From an uncultured Lachnospiraceae bacterium (GTDB lineage: Bacteria; Bacillota; Clostridia; Lachnospirales; Lachnospiraceae), in assembly GCA_902779395.1 (NCBI GenBank), contig CACZBK010000005.1, positions 62,001-126,000 of the forward strand: a stretch of DNA of 64,000 nucleotides, given 5' to 3'. This document shows, piece by piece, positions 46,620 through 56,429 of this stretch. Positions within the stretch are counted from its first letter, which is position 1. The number at the start of each line of letters is the position of its first letter. The position numbers and the translations under genes were made by a program. The notes beneath the pieces were generated by a model, which had not been told where the DNA came from, made no database searches, and saw nothing but the letters and a program-made list of their open reading frames with translations.

Positions 46620-47803
46620 AGACACTCCTTAAGTATCGAAGCCATGTCATCTATGTCTTTTTCCCCTACGACAAGGGCAGGAAGGAAACGTATTATGTTC
46701 GCCCCCGCATTTATAAGGACAAGTCCTTTATCCAGAGCCCTGTTGATGATATCCGCAACGGGATGGTCGAATTCAAGCCCCTGCATAAGCCCCACACCGC
46801 GGTGATCGATGATATCGCTGTGTTCCTTCTTTACCCCCTCAAGGACTTCATAAAGATAAGCACCGGACTTACGGACATTTTCAAGAACATGCTTCTCTTC
46901 AAAAAGCTTAAGCACGGAACAGATCGCAGCTCCCGCAAGAGGATTACCGCCGTAGGTAGTGCCGTGATCACCTGCAACAAGTGAAGCCTGCCCTACTTTT
47001 TCCGTCATAAGAAAAGCTCCTACAGGCACACCACAGCCAAGAGCCTTGGCGACAGTCATCACATCAGGCTTTACGCCGTAGCGCTGCCAAGCAAAATACT
47101 CACCGCTGCGCCCCATGCCGCACTGTATCTCATCAAGCATAAGGAGTATATCACGCTCATCGCATATCCTGCGCAGTTCCTTAAGGAAACTCTCATCCGC
47201 GGGATAGATGCCGCCTTCACCCTGTACCGTCTCACATAGTATGGCGCAGGTCTTATCGTTTAAATTCTTCTTTACGCTTTCAATGTCATTAAACTCCGCA
47301 AAGCGTATGTTGCCTATCATGGGTTCAAACGGATCCCGGTAAGCACGCTTTCCTGTTACAGACAGGGCTCCCATTGTACGGCCATGGAAGGAATGCTCCA
47401 TAGCTATTATCTCATGATCGGTACGCCCATCCTTTAAAAATGCATATTTTCGTGCCGTTTTTATGGCACCCTCGATAGCTTCCGCACCGCTGTTGGTAAA
47501 GAATACACGGTCCATGCCCGAGATCTTTTTGATCCCCTTTGCGGCCTCGATAGCCGGCACATTATAATAATAATTGGATGTATGGAGCAGCTTATCCACC
47601 TGTGCCTTTACGGCATCATTATACTCTTTCACCCCGTATCCCAGCGCAAATACCGCTATGCCTGATACGAAATCCAGATATTTCTTTCCCTCCAGGTCAT
47701 AAAGGTACACACCCTCACCATGGTCAAACACTACCTGATAACGGTTATATGTATGAAGGAGAGATGCCTCTGCCTCCTCTATGTAATCATTCATGATACC
47801 CAT
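46616..47803 (-). CDS. argD: Acetylornithine aminotransferase
   Basis: A 395-residue class III PLP aminotransferase converting N-acetylglutamate semialdehyde to N-acetylornithine. Signatures are LDFVSGIAVFALGY, FFTNSGAEAIEGAIKTARKY, HGRTMGALSVTGK, LLMLDEIQCGMGRSGEYFA and the lysine motif MTVAKALGCGVPVGAFL. The length is normal. The start at 47803 is chosen for its spacing from GGAGG; ATG 47809 and 47794 are alternatives. It lies in the order argJ-argB-argD. Confidence 0.95.
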   Translation of the reverse strand: MGIMNDYIEEAEASLLHTYNRYQVVFDHGEGVYLYDLEGKKYLDFVSGIAVFALGYGVKEYNDAVKAQVDKLLHTSNYYYNVPAIEAAKGIKKISGMDRVFFTNSGAEAIEGAIKTARKYAFLKDGRTDHEIIAMEHSFHGRTMGALSVTGKRAYRDPFEPMIGNIRFAEFNDIESVKKNLNDKTCAILCETVQGEGGIYPADESFLKELRRICDERDILLMLDEIQCGMGRSGEYFAWQRYGVKPDVMTVAKALGCGVPVGAFLMTEKVGQASLVAGDHGTTYGGNPLAGAAICSVLKLFEEKHVLENVRKSGAYLYEVLEGVKKEHSDIIDHRGVGLMQGLEFDHPVADIINRALDKGLVLINAGANIIRFLPALVVGEKDIDDMASILKECL

Positions 47804-47869
47804 GATCATTTCCTCCGTCTAAATATTCTTTCACCAAAGATCCATATATCTTCTTATGATGACAGGCTT

Positions 47870-48757
47870 TTATTCCTGATCGTCATCCGCAGTTATCATG
47901 GTACCGATACCATCCTTTGTGAATATCTCAAGAAGCAGGCAGTGTGCCAGTCTTCCGTCAAGTATATGCACCCTCTGCACCCCGCTCCTGATCGCGTCAA
48001 TGCAGTTTCCGAGCTTGGGCAGCATACCGCCGCCTATTATGCCCTCATCGATCAGAGCCTTTGCTTCCGATATCTTTATGGTAGATATGAAGGACGACTT
48101 ATCGTTGATATCGCGGTATAATCCCTCAATATCGGTAAGGAACGCCAGCTTCTCTGCACCTACGGCCTTTGCCACGGCGCAGGCTGCATCATCCGCATTT
48201 ATATTATAGCTCTCATACTTATCATCCATTCCTATGGGGCAGACTATAGGAAGGAAATCCTTATCGATCAGATCAAATAATATCTTGGGATCGACATCCG
48301 TTATCTGGCCTACGAAACCTATATCCTTTCCGTCAGAGAAACGCTTTTCTACTTTAAGAAGACCTCCGTCCTTTCCGGATACCCCTGCTGCATGGACTCC
48401 CAGCTCCTCTACCATGGAGACCAGACGCTTATTGACTTTATTAAGGACCATCTCTGCAACTTCCATGGTCTCAGCATCGGTAACACGAAGCCCGTTTACA
48501 AACTCCGATTCCTTCCCTGTCTTTTTAAGCCAGGCGCTTATCTCCTTGCCGCCTCCATGAACGATGATGGGTTTGAAACCCACAAGCTTAAGCAGCGTAA
48601 CATCTTTTATGACATTACGCTGAAGCTCCGGATCGGCCATAGCGCTTCCGCCGTACTTTACGACGATTATCCTGCGGTTATATTTCTGTATATAAGGAAG
48701 TGCCTCGATCAGGACTCCGGCTTTTTTCAGCAGATTATCGATATCTTTAGTGTACAT
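47870..48757 (-). CDS. argB: N-acetylglutamate kinase
   Basis: The product has 295 residues of the amino acid kinase family and phosphorylates N-acetylglutamate. Motifs are VVKYGGSAM (phosphate lysine), [58 protein letters not shown] and [18 protein letters not shown]. The N-terminal helix ([18 protein letters not shown]) is characteristic of arginine-inhibited hexameric forms, so feedback inhibition by arginine is likely. The ribosome binding site is AAGGAGG. Confidence 0.96.
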   Translation of the reverse strand: MYTKDIDNLLKKAGVLIEALPYIQKYNRRIIVVKYGGSAMADPELQRNVIKDVTLLKLVGFKPIIVHGGGKEISAWLKKTGKESEFVNGLRVTDAETMEVAEMVLNKVNKRLVSMVEELGVHAAGVSGKDGGLLKVEKRFSDGKDIGFVGQITDVDPKILFDLIDKDFLPIVCPIGMDDKYESYNINADDAACAVAKAVGAEKLAFLTDIEGLYRDINDKSSFISTIKISEAKALIDEGIIGGGMLPKLGNCIDAIRSGVQRVHILDGRLAHCLLLEIFTKDGIGTMITADDDQE

Positions 48758-48807
48758 TGTTTTCCTCCTTGCTTGGAACGGCCGGCGGCTGCCCCTTTCT
48801 TTCTGTT

Positions 48808-50034
48808 TTATGATCTGTAGTCCGCATTTATCTTAACGTAGTCATAGCTTAAATCACATCCCCAGGCTCTGGCCTCTGCGCTGCCTGCGTGCATTACCGC
48901 CACAACAGTTACCGCTTCACTCTTAAGAAGCTCTGTAGCTTCATCCTCACTGTATCCGGCATCCATGCCGTTTTCCACTATCTTAAGTTTCTTTCCCGCC
49001 GCCTCGTACCATATATCTACCTTAGCAGGATCGAAGTCCACACCGGAATAGCCGAGTGCACAGAGGAAACGCCCGAAGTTTGAATCGTTTCCGAATATCG
49101 CGGCTTTACAGAGTGCCGAACCGACAACGGATTTTGCCAGTTTTTTAGCATCGGAAACACTTGCCGCCTCTTTTACATGGCATTCAAAGAGCTTTGTAGC
49201 CCCCTCACCGTCACCTGCCATCTGAATGGCAAGATACTCGCTCACATAGAGAAGTCCTTCATAAAAACGTCTGTAGTCCTCACCCTCATCACCGATGGCG
49301 GTATTTTCCGCCCTGCCGTTTGCAAGTATCACATAAGTATCATTAGTCGAAGTATCCCCGTCCACGGTTATCATATTGAAGGTATCGTCCACTATAGCCG
49401 ATATCGCCTTCTGAAGGAGTTTCTTATCTATCACCGCATCCGTAGTTACGAATCCAAGCATTGTACACATATTGGGATGTATCATTCCCGATCCCTTGGT
49501 CATGGCACCTATACGGATCACTTTTCCATCCGTAAGTTCCACTTCGACTGCGATCTCTTTCTTGTGGGTATCGGTTGTCATTATCGCCTTAGCGGCAGCC
49601 GTAGCTGCTTCTGCCGTAGCGGCCTTCTTTTCAAACAATTCCTTACAGCCGGCACATATCTTATCAGCATTTATCTGCATCCCTATAACTCCGGTGGATG
49701 CCACAAGCACCGAATCCTTATCCCCGCCGTACAGGCTGCTCATTGCCTGAGCTGTCTTTTCGCATATATCCATTCCGGGCTTTCCGGTGGCTGCATTTGC
49801 TATACCGGAATTGACCACTACCGCACGAACCTTTGCATCACTGTGTACTATGTCGGAATCCCATAACACCGGTGCTGCCTTTACAACATTGGTAGTAAAC
49901 GTGCCGGCAGTTATACAGTCAGTATCACTGTATATCAGGGCCATATCCTCCCTGCCCTTATATTTGATCCCCGCTGCATGAGAAGCTGCATAAAAACCTT
50001 TGGGAGCCGTTATCCCCCCCTGCATTTCCTTCAT
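48808..50034 (-). CDS. argJ: Bifunctional ornithine acetyltransferase / N-acetylglutamate synthase
   Basis: A 408-residue enzyme that recycles the acetyl group from acetylornithine to glutamate. It self-cleaves before T191 in [15 protein letters not shown], where most homologues have NMATM. Other signatures are [35 protein letters not shown] and [16 protein letters not shown]. The ATG at 50034 follows AAAGGA. It is the first gene of argJBD. Presence of ArgJ means the cyclic pathway and makes a separate ArgE unnecessary; whether it also acts on acetyl-CoA cannot be told. Confidence 0.95.
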   Translation of the reverse strand: MKEMQGGITAPKGFYAASHAAGIKYKGREDMALIYSDTDCITAGTFTTNVVKAAPVLWDSDIVHSDAKVRAVVVNSGIANAATGKPGMDICEKTAQAMSSLYGGDKDSVLVASTGVIGMQINADKICAGCKELFEKKAATAEAATAAAKAIMTTDTHKKEIAVEVELTDGKVIRIGAMTKGSGMIHPNMCTMLGFVTTDAVIDKKLLQKAISAIVDDTFNMITVDGDTSTNDTYVILANGRAENTAIGDEGEDYRRFYEGLLYVSEYLAIQMAGDGEGATKLFECHVKEAASVSDAKKLAKSVVGSALCKAAIFGNDSNFGRFLCALGYSGVDFDPAKVDIWYEAAGKKLKIVENGMDAGYSEDEATELLKSEAVTVVAVMHAGSAEARAWGCDLSYDYVKINADYRS

Positions 50035-50087
50035 AATACATGTCCTTTCTTTGATAAACATAGACAGCCGCTTTTACTTATCCGCCT

Positions 50088-50116
50088 ATTCTACTAAATA
50101 TACAAATAATTTGCAA
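50088..50116 (-). promoter_or_regulatory. Promoter of the argJ operon
   Basis: On the minus strand TTGCAA (50111-50116), 17 bp and TAGAAT (50088-50093) lie 53 bases before the argJ ATG. The AT-rich spacer contains ATTATTTGTATATTT, which could include an ARG-box-like half site, but I cannot assign one firmly. Confidence 0.65.
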
Positions 50117-50188
50117 GGATTTTGATGTTTTTGCCGACATCAGATCATCCCCGCTGCCATGCAGCTGAAATCTGCCTCCCCGATATTG

Positions 50189-50217
50189 AAAAAGGCGGTC
50201 ACGGGACCGCCTTTTTT
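50189..50217. terminator. Terminator after the hydrogenase operon
   Basis: Stem AAAAAGGCGGTC / GACCGCCTTTTT with loop ACGG, flanked by A and T runs on both sides, so it can act in either direction. It lies 40 bases after the hydA stop and upstream of the argJ promoter. Confidence 0.92.
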
Positions 50218-50256
50218 CACTTATCATATTTTACAACCGGTCCGTTCAAAACAGCA

Positions 50257-52032
50257 TCATTCGGGATCGTTAAAACCTACTCTTGCCGCGTACGTTGTAT
50301 GAAGAAGCTCGTGTGCCTTATGGCTGTTGGGCTCACCAAGGAATTTATCATAGAGTTCCTTAACCTGCGGATTGTTATGAGACTGACGGTGCGTCTGCCT
50401 CTTATCCTCCAGATAAAGAGCTCTTGCCCTCTTCTCCTTGTAGGTATCCATGATATCGTCATCTTCATGAGGCAGGAAGAACTCACGCACATAAGGCTGG
50501 CCTCCGCCGTTTATACAACCGCCGGGGCATCCCATGATCTCTATGAAATGGTATTTTGACTTGCCGGCCCTTATATCATCAAGGAGCACCTTAGCTGATT
50601 TCATTCCGGATGCGATCGCCACATTCACGGTAGTACCGTTGATATCAAGGGAAGCCTCCCTTATGCCCGCTTCATGTCCGCGAACGGTTTCAAATGTAAT
50701 GGGATCTGCTTCCTCACCGGTAAGCTTGTAGTATACGGTACGGAGTGCAGCTTCCATAACACCTCCGGTAACACCGAAGATAACACCCGCACCCGAATAA
50801 TCTCCCATGATGTCCTGATCCCAGCCTTCTTCGGGAAGTCTCTCGAAGATAATGCCTGCTCTCTTGATCATTCTGGCAAGTTCCCTCGTGGTAATAACAG
50901 CATCCACATCCGCCAGGCCGTTCACCTTAAGCTGCTCACGCTGCCTTTCGAATTTCTTTGCCGTACAGGGCATTACCGATACAACGAAGATATCATCGGG
51001 TGCAACATCATGTACTTTCGCCCAGTATGACTTAAGGATCGCCCCCTGCATCTGATGGGGTGATTTGCAGGAAGAAAGATGAGGCAGAAGATCGCTGTAA
51101 TTGTACTCCGCATAATTTACCCAGCCGGGTGAACAGGATGTGATCATCGGAAGCACTCCGCCATTCTTAAGACGACCCAGAAGCTCCGTACCTTCTTCCA
51201 TTATGGTAAGGTCCGCACCGAAATTCACGTCATATATCCTCTTAAATCCAAGCCTTCTCATAGCTGCTATCATCTTACCGGTAACGGGAGTTCCGATCGG
51301 ATAGCCGAACTCTTCTCCCAGGGCAGCTCTTACCGCAGGCGCCGCCTGGGCGATAACCACCTTTCCCGATGCAAATGCTTCATCTATCTTTTCTATCTCC
51401 GAATGTTCCATTAAAGCGCCTGTAGGACAGACGGATACACACTGTCCGCACTGAATACAGGGTGAATCATTAAAGCCCCTGTCCTGTGCCGGTGATACAA
51501 AGGTATTAAATCCCCTGTTCTCATAGCCCAGTATTCCCAGTCCGTGGGCATTCTTGCATCTCTCTATACATCTGCCGCACAGTATGCACTTGGATGTATC
51601 CCTCACAAGACCGGGAGCCAGCTTATCGATATGTACCTCGGAATGTACTCCGCCGAACACATCCGCTCTTGCACCGGTCACGTTTGCCACATGTAAAAGC
51701 TCACACTTTCCGTTCTTATCGCACTGCTGACAGAACTGGTTATGATTTGACAAAAGCAGCTCTACGCTCATGCGTCTCGCCGTGGTGGCTGCAGGCGAAG
51801 ATATGGTTATCTCCATACCGTCCGATACCGGATAAACACAGCTTGCAACCAGGCCTCTTGCCCCTTTAACCTCTACAAGGCAGACACGGCATGATCCCTG
51901 ATTGCATTCCCCGTGATTAAAAGAGCAGAGCGACGGGATCTCGTATCCGCATTTTCTTGCTGCCTCCAGTATGGTGAGTCCTTCCTCAACCTGATGACTG
52001 ACACCTTCTATTTTTATAGTTACCAAAGCCAT
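50257..52032 (-). CDS. hydA: [FeFe]-hydrogenase catalytic subunit HydA
   Basis: The product has 591 residues. An N-terminal [2Fe-2S] domain (C36, C43, C48 or C51, C65) precedes a His-cluster domain (about 92-110) and two [4Fe-4S] clusters (CILCGRCIERC, CIQCGQCVSVC, 149-202). The H-cluster domain follows with motif 1 TSCSPGW (C300), motif 2 MPCTAKK (C355) and motif 3 GCPGGCINGGGQP (C502, C506), all ligands intact. With the NuoF- and NuoE-like subunits encoded just upstream it forms the soluble HydABC type that couples NADH and reduced ferredoxin to H2. The start follows GGAGGGG. Confidence 0.97.
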   Translation of the reverse strand: MALVTIKIEGVSHQVEEGLTILEAARKCGYEIPSLCSFNHGECNQGSCRVCLVEVKGARGLVASCVYPVSDGMEITISSPAATTARRMSVELLLSNHNQFCQQCDKNGKCELLHVANVTGARADVFGGVHSEVHIDKLAPGLVRDTSKCILCGRCIERCKNAHGLGILGYENRGFNTFVSPAQDRGFNDSPCIQCGQCVSVCPTGALMEHSEIEKIDEAFASGKVVIAQAAPAVRAALGEEFGYPIGTPVTGKMIAAMRRLGFKRIYDVNFGADLTIMEEGTELLGRLKNGGVLPMITSCSPGWVNYAEYNYSDLLPHLSSCKSPHQMQGAILKSYWAKVHDVAPDDIFVVSVMPCTAKKFERQREQLKVNGLADVDAVITTRELARMIKRAGIIFERLPEEGWDQDIMGDYSGAGVIFGVTGGVMEAALRTVYYKLTGEEADPITFETVRGHEAGIREASLDINGTTVNVAIASGMKSAKVLLDDIRAGKSKYHFIEIMGCPGGCINGGGQPYVREFFLPHEDDDIMDTYKEKRARALYLEDKRQTHRQSHNNPQVKELYDKFLGEPNSHKAHELLHTTYAARVGFNDPE

Positions 52033-52044
52033 TCTACTCCCCTC

Positions 52045-53934
52045 CTACTCTTTAGTGATAGCGCTGAACTTACAGTTACTCTTACAAAGTCCGCATTTTG
52101 CACACTTATCCTTATCGATAGCAAAGGAAGCAAGCTTATGACCCTCAGCGATATAATCGGTTCTTGAAATACATCCCACAGGGCAGTTCCTTGCACAGAG
52201 ACCGCAGCCGATACAGATATCGGGATTGATCTTGTACTGCATAAGGCTCTTGCAGACATGCGCAGGACAGCGTTTCTCCACTATATGAGCTATATACTCT
52301 TCCCTGAAATGTCTGAGAGTTGAGTTTACGGGATTGGAAGCCGTCTGCCCCAGTGCACAAAGGGAGTTATTCTTTATGGTCTTACTGAGTTCCTCAAGGG
52401 TATCAAGGTCTTCCATAGTCCCCTTGCCCTCGATGATCCTGGTAAGTATCTCCAGTATCCTCTTGGTACCTATACGGCAGGGAGAGCACTTTCCGCAGGA
52501 TTCATCACAGATGAATTCCATATAGAACTTTGCCACATCTACCATACAGTTATCTTCATCCATAACGATAGCGCCGCCGGATCCCATCATCGAGCCCTTC
52601 CGGACAAGATTATCGAAATCGATAGGTTCGTCAAGAAACTCCTCCGTAAGACATCCGCCGGAAGGTCCGCCTGTCTGGATAGCTTTAAATTTCTTGCCGT
52701 TTGGTATGCCCCCTCCTATATCATATATCAGCTCACGCAGGGTGGTTCCCATGGGTACCTCTACAAGCCCCACATTATTGACCTTACCGCCCAGCGCGAA
52801 CACCTTGGTTCCCTTGGAACCTTCGGTTCCTACCTGTGCAAATTCCGCTGCACCTTCCCTTAAGATATAAGGTACGCAGGCCAGGGTCTCAACATTATTT
52901 ACTATGGTCGGCTTTCCCCATAATCCTTTCACTGCCGGGAAAGGAGGACGGGGTCTGGGCATACCGCGCTTACCCTCTATGGAATTGAGAAGAGCTGTCT
53001 CCTCACCGCAGACGAATGCGCCCGCACCAAGCCTTATATGACAGTCAAAATCAAAGCCTGTGCCAAGGATATTCTTTCCGAGCATCCCGGCCTCTCTGGC
53101 ATTTTCTATGGCCTTCTTAAGACGTGCCACAGCCACGGGATACTCCGCGCGTACATAGAAGTAGCCCTCTTTAGCACCTATGGCATATCCCGCTATCATC
53201 ATTCCTTCGATAACTGCGATAGGATTACCCTCTAATATGGAGCGGTCCATGAACGCACCCGGATCACCCTCATCACCGTTACAGACAACATATTTTTCGT
53301 CCCCCTCGGAAGAAAGCGCAAACATCCACTTGCGTCCGGCAGGGAAACCGCCGCCTCCGCGCCCTCGCAGTCCGGAAAGAAGCACCGTATCCGCCACTTC
53401 TTTCTGCGTCATCGAAAGAGCCTTCTTAAGCCCCTTAAATGCCCCGAATCCGAGCGCTTCGTTCAGATCCTCCGGGTTAATGACTCCACAGCCGTGAAGC
53501 GCTATGCGGCGCTGTTTTTTATAAAAGTTTATATCATCCTGCTTAGAGACTTTTTCTCCCGATACGGGATCAACATACAAAAGACGTTCTACCACTTCAC
53601 CTCGTCCTATGTCCGAATCGATTATCTCTTCAACATCTTCAAGCTTTACCATCCTGTAGAGAGTATCCTCGGGATAGATCTTTACAAAAGGCCCCTGAGA
53701 GCAGAATCCGAAACAGCCGGACATATTGACGCTTGCCTTCTCGTTAAGTCCTTTTTTTGCCAGCAGCTCAGTGAACTTTGCTGCGATATCTCTTGAATTA
53801 CTGGACAGACATCCGGTTCCGCCGCACAGCACTATATGCCGCTTATGGTCTTCACCTTTTATCTTCTCCGACATTTTCTTTTCGCATTCCGCGCTTAAAC
53901 GTTCAAGTTCTTCTACTGAAGTGATCCTGTTCAT
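52045..53934 (-). CDS. hydB: Hydrogenase flavoprotein subunit HydB (NuoF-like)
   Basis: The product has 629 residues. A thioredoxin-like [2Fe-2S] domain (C37, C42 and CFGFC near 75) precedes the NADH/FMN-binding NuoF core (LRGRGGGGFPAGRKW, VCNGDEGDPGAFMDR, GAGAFVCGEETALLNSIEG), an SLBB segment, and a [4Fe-4S] site ESCGKCSPCRIG. A C-terminal two-cluster ferredoxin (CIGCGLCARNCPVGC, CAKCGLCKSNC) completes it. It is the NAD-reactive subunit. The start overlaps the hydC stop (ATGA, 53931-53934), and hydA follows after 12 bp. Confidence 0.96.
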   Translation of the reverse strand: MNRITSVEELERLSAECEKKMSEKIKGEDHKRHIVLCGGTGCLSSNSRDIAAKFTELLAKKGLNEKASVNMSGCFGFCSQGPFVKIYPEDTLYRMVKLEDVEEIIDSDIGRGEVVERLLYVDPVSGEKVSKQDDINFYKKQRRIALHGCGVINPEDLNEALGFGAFKGLKKALSMTQKEVADTVLLSGLRGRGGGGFPAGRKWMFALSSEGDEKYVVCNGDEGDPGAFMDRSILEGNPIAVIEGMMIAGYAIGAKEGYFYVRAEYPVAVARLKKAIENAREAGMLGKNILGTGFDFDCHIRLGAGAFVCGEETALLNSIEGKRGMPRPRPPFPAVKGLWGKPTIVNNVETLACVPYILREGAAEFAQVGTEGSKGTKVFALGGKVNNVGLVEVPMGTTLRELIYDIGGGIPNGKKFKAIQTGGPSGGCLTEEFLDEPIDFDNLVRKGSMMGSGGAIVMDEDNCMVDVAKFYMEFICDESCGKCSPCRIGTKRILEILTRIIEGKGTMEDLDTLEELSKTIKNNSLCALGQTASNPVNSTLRHFREEYIAHIVEKRCPAHVCKSLMQYKINPDICIGCGLCARNCPVGCISRTDYIAEGHKLASFAIDKDKCAKCGLCKSNCKFSAITKE

Positions 53935-54416
53935 GCCGATGCCTCCTTTTTATAAGATGCGATGATATCCTCAACTTCTTCAACATCAACCTTCGGGTAA
54001 ACCTTACCGTTGATGCTTACGGCGGGTGCGATACCGCATGCCCCTATGCATCTTAAGGCATCAAGCGTAAAAAGACCGTCCTCCGTGGTCTGCCCGGGTC
54101 TTATCCCCAGCAATTCGGAAAAACGGTCGATGACTATCTGGGCTCCTTTCACATAACAGGCCGTGCCCAGACAGCAGCCTATAACATACTTTCCCTTCGG
54201 AGTCAGCGAAAAGAACGAATAAAATGTAACAACACCATATATCTCCGCAACCGAGATCCCGGTCTTTTCCGACACTACCTCCTGCACCTCGAGCGGGATA
54301 TAACCATACTCATTCTGGATATCACTGAGTATCATCATAAGCGGTGTTTTTTCACTTTTGTACCTGTCGCAGATCTCCCTGATCTGTGCCGCCGCAGCGG
54401 CATTTAGTTTCCCCAT
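53931..54416 (-). CDS. hydC: Hydrogenase subunit HydC (NuoE-like)
   Basis: A 161-residue thioredoxin-like [2Fe-2S] protein. Cluster ligands lie in CCLGTACYVKGA and LRCIGACGIAP. The N-terminal helices (AAAAAQIREICDRYKSEKTPLM, EYGYIPLEVQEVVSEKTGISVAEIYGVVTFYSFF) are typical of NuoE. It passes electrons within the HydABC complex. The ATG at 54416 is preferred over 54422 because GGGAGG is then 7 bases away. First gene after the promoter at 54462-54490. Confidence 0.94.
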   Translation of the reverse strand: MGKLNAAAAAQIREICDRYKSEKTPLMMILSDIQNEYGYIPLEVQEVVSEKTGISVAEIYGVVTFYSFFSLTPKGKYVIGCCLGTACYVKGAQIVIDRFSELLGIRPGQTTEDGLFTLDALRCIGACGIAPAVSINGKVYPKVDVEEVEDIIASYKKEASA

Positions 54417-54461
54417 TGACATACCTCCCGGATAGAATCTTGTTATAAACCTCTGTGATAT

Positions 54462-54490
54462 ACTATACTACAATATAAGCTTTCTTTCAA
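54462..54490 (-). promoter_or_regulatory. Promoter of the hydCBA operon
   Basis: On the minus strand TTGAAA (54485-54490), 17 bp and TATAGT (54462-54467) lie 45 bases before the hydC ATG. The short inverted repeat CCGGATAATCCG lies just upstream of -35 (54492-54503) and could be a regulator site. Confidence 0.7.
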
Positions 54491-54519
54491 ACCGGATAAT
54501 CCGTATAAAAAAGCAGGAT

Positions 54520-54561
54520 AAAAAAAGGTACCGGATACTGTAACGATATCCGGTACCTTTT
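54520..54561 (-). terminator. Terminator of the PadR/ABC/GNAT operon
   Basis: A perfect 15-bp stem AAAAGGTACCGGATA / TATCCGGTACCTTTT with a nine-base loop is followed on the minus strand by seven T. It is 28 bases after the GNAT stop. Confidence 0.95.
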
Positions 54562-54589
54562 ACACACGATGATGCAAAAAACGTTTCTG

Positions 54590-55036
54590 TCAGCTGTTGA
54601 ACGCCGTTATATTTGCTTCATTCAGCGTAAAGTCGTAGTAGTTTAAGTCCTCGCGCTTCGTCCAGCCTATGCATTTCCAGAAGGCATTTCCCACATCATT
54701 CTTAGTGAAAGCTATAAGTGAGACCTTGTTGATCTTCTCGGCTTTCAGCGCGTTCATGCAATGAACGACCATTTCCTTTCCTATTCCGCGCAGTCGGTGA
54801 TCCTCCGCCACGCATACATGATACAGGCAGCCGCGTCTTCCGTCATGACCGCAGAGTATCGCACCCACTATCTTTCCATCCTCCTCGGCCACCACACTGC
54901 ATCCGGGATTGCGGTCCAGGAAACGCTCAACGCCTTCCCGTGAATCATCCACGCTCCGTATGCCGAAACCGTGTATCGTCATCCACAGCGCGCGTACTCC
55001 GTCATAGTCTTCTTTTAACATTGCGCGTACGGTCAT
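54590..55036 (-). CDS. GNAT-family N-acetyltransferase
   Basis: A 148-residue acetyltransferase. The acetyl-CoA motif is VAEDHRLRGIGKEMVVHCM (R/Q-x-x-G-x-G/A), preceded by GKIVGAILCGHDGRRGCLYHV. It is similar to YpeA-type enzymes (LKEDYDGVRALWMTIHGFG at the N-terminus). The substrate is unknown. The ATG at 55036 follows AAAGGAGG, which overlaps the end of the upstream permease gene, so it is the last gene of the ABC operon, just before a strong terminator. Confidence 0.9.
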   Translation of the reverse strand: MTVRAMLKEDYDGVRALWMTIHGFGIRSVDDSREGVERFLDRNPGCSVVAEEDGKIVGAILCGHDGRRGCLYHVCVAEDHRLRGIGKEMVVHCMNALKAEKINKVSLIAFTKNDVGNAFWKCIGWTKREDLNYYDFTLNEANITAFNS

Positions 55037-55037
55037 C

Positions 55038-56429
55038 TTATGCCTCCTTTGTGGTGAGAAGCCTGATCGCATCTCCAAGCTTGATCTTGTTTCCTTTGTA
55101 AAGCGACATTGCCTTGTATAGCTTACCGGCTACTATTACCACTGCTATGGTAAGCGCAAGGGATATCGCAAGAGAGATCGCGCCTGTCATTGCATCCGCA
55201 ACGCCCAGAGCCAGCTGGGAAGGCATGAGCAGTGCTGCCGTAAAAGGCACATAGTTCATCCATGCGGGAGCGGAACTTCCGGCAAGGCCTCCGCCCATCA
55301 TTACCAGCATGAAGGCTGCCAGCAGCGGCATAATAAAGATAGTACTCTGGCTTGCCACTTCCTCCCTGTTGCTCGAAATAGCTCCGGCTATGGTAGCCAT
55401 ACTCAAATACATTATAAATCCCACGATCAGGAAGCATACAGCCAGTACCACGTTCACCGGCTTAAACAATCCCAGCTCTTCTATAAACTCAAAGAAGGTG
55501 GCAACAGGTGATGCATAATCCGGGAACATCATCTCGCTGAGCTTTGTTCCTGCTACCAGGCCCACTACCAGGCAGGCGATCCAGCTAAAGAGCTGAATAA
55601 GTCCCGAACAGATTATAGCCAGCAGCTTTCCGAATACCAGTGCCTCCGGATGCACACTGATCAGCATGGTATCCATGAGCTTGGATTCCTTCTCCATGAC
55701 CATTGCCTGAGCGGTAGCATTTCCGTAAGTAAGTATAAGGAAATACATGAGCATTATGGTAAGATAAGGCATGAGTATCTGGAATACTTCAAGGATCTGA
55801 TCCCTTATCAGCTCATCCGTGCTCTTTCCGTCCTCTTCCATGGTGACACCGTTTGCATAACCGCTTTCCGTATATATTCTGTATGAATTCTGCGGCATAA
55901 GGCCCGAAAGCTTTGACTGGTTTAATCCGGTCAGGAGCATGTTAAAGTACTGGGAATTGGCATCCATAAACTCAAAGTAATGTTCTGCCATGGATGTGCT
56001 GAGCACCGCTTCGCCTTTATCTTCCTTATCCGGAAGTATTATGTCTGCTCTTATATAATCATCCTCCTGAAAGAAGTGCAGCACGAATACACTCTTTTTT
56101 GATGATCCTGCTGCGTTAAGAGCTTCATCCACACTTTCATAAAGCTTATAACGGATCTTTTTGTAATTCTCGTCCGTAACGCCGCTTAAGAGCATGAAAT
56201 CGGGCTTTGCTTCAAAATCGCTGACCACATATATCTCTTCCGCACCGCAATCGGGTATCGGCTCATCCTCTTCTTCCTTGCTGTCCTTTATCCCTGCCAC
56301 TATCAGCATTATGGCTATGGGCGCTATAAGAAGGATAAGCCCCATTACTATAGTAAATACCTTATATGACTTGGTCCCTGTCTGGTTATGAAGGGAGAAA
56401 GAAAAAACTTTTCCGAAATTCCGAAACAT
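55038..56429 (-). CDS. ABC-2 permease B (NatB-like)
   Basis: A 463-residue permease. One N-terminal TM (VFTIVMGLILLIAPIAIMLI, 26-45) is followed by an extracellular domain of about 190 residues (IPDCGAEEIYVVSDFEAKPD onward). Then come five or six TMs with the ABC-2 signature QAMVMEKESKLMDTMLISVHPEALVFGKLLA. The arrangement matches NatB/YhaP sodium or drug exporters. It directly abuts the first permease gene (56430), so the two probably form a heterodimer. The N-terminus FRNFGKVFSFSLHNQTGTKSYK mirrors its partner. Confidence 0.9.
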   Translation of the reverse strand: MFRNFGKVFSFSLHNQTGTKSYKVFTIVMGLILLIAPIAIMLIVAGIKDSKEEEDEPIPDCGAEEIYVVSDFEAKPDFMLLSGVTDENYKKIRYKLYESVDEALNAAGSSKKSVFVLHFFQEDDYIRADIILPDKEDKGEAVLSTSMAEHYFEFMDANSQYFNMLLTGLNQSKLSGLMPQNSYRIYTESGYANGVTMEEDGKSTDELIRDQILEVFQILMPYLTIMLMYFLILTYGNATAQAMVMEKESKLMDTMLISVHPEALVFGKLLAIICSGLIQLFSWIACLVVGLVAGTKLSEMMFPDYASPVATFFEFIEELGLFKPVNVVLAVCFLIVGFIMYLSMATIAGAISSNREEVASQSTIFIMPLLAAFMLVMMGGGLAGSSAPAWMNYVPFTAALLMPSQLALGVADAMTGAISLAISLALTIAVVIVAGKLYKAMSLYKGNKIKLGDAIRLLTTKEA

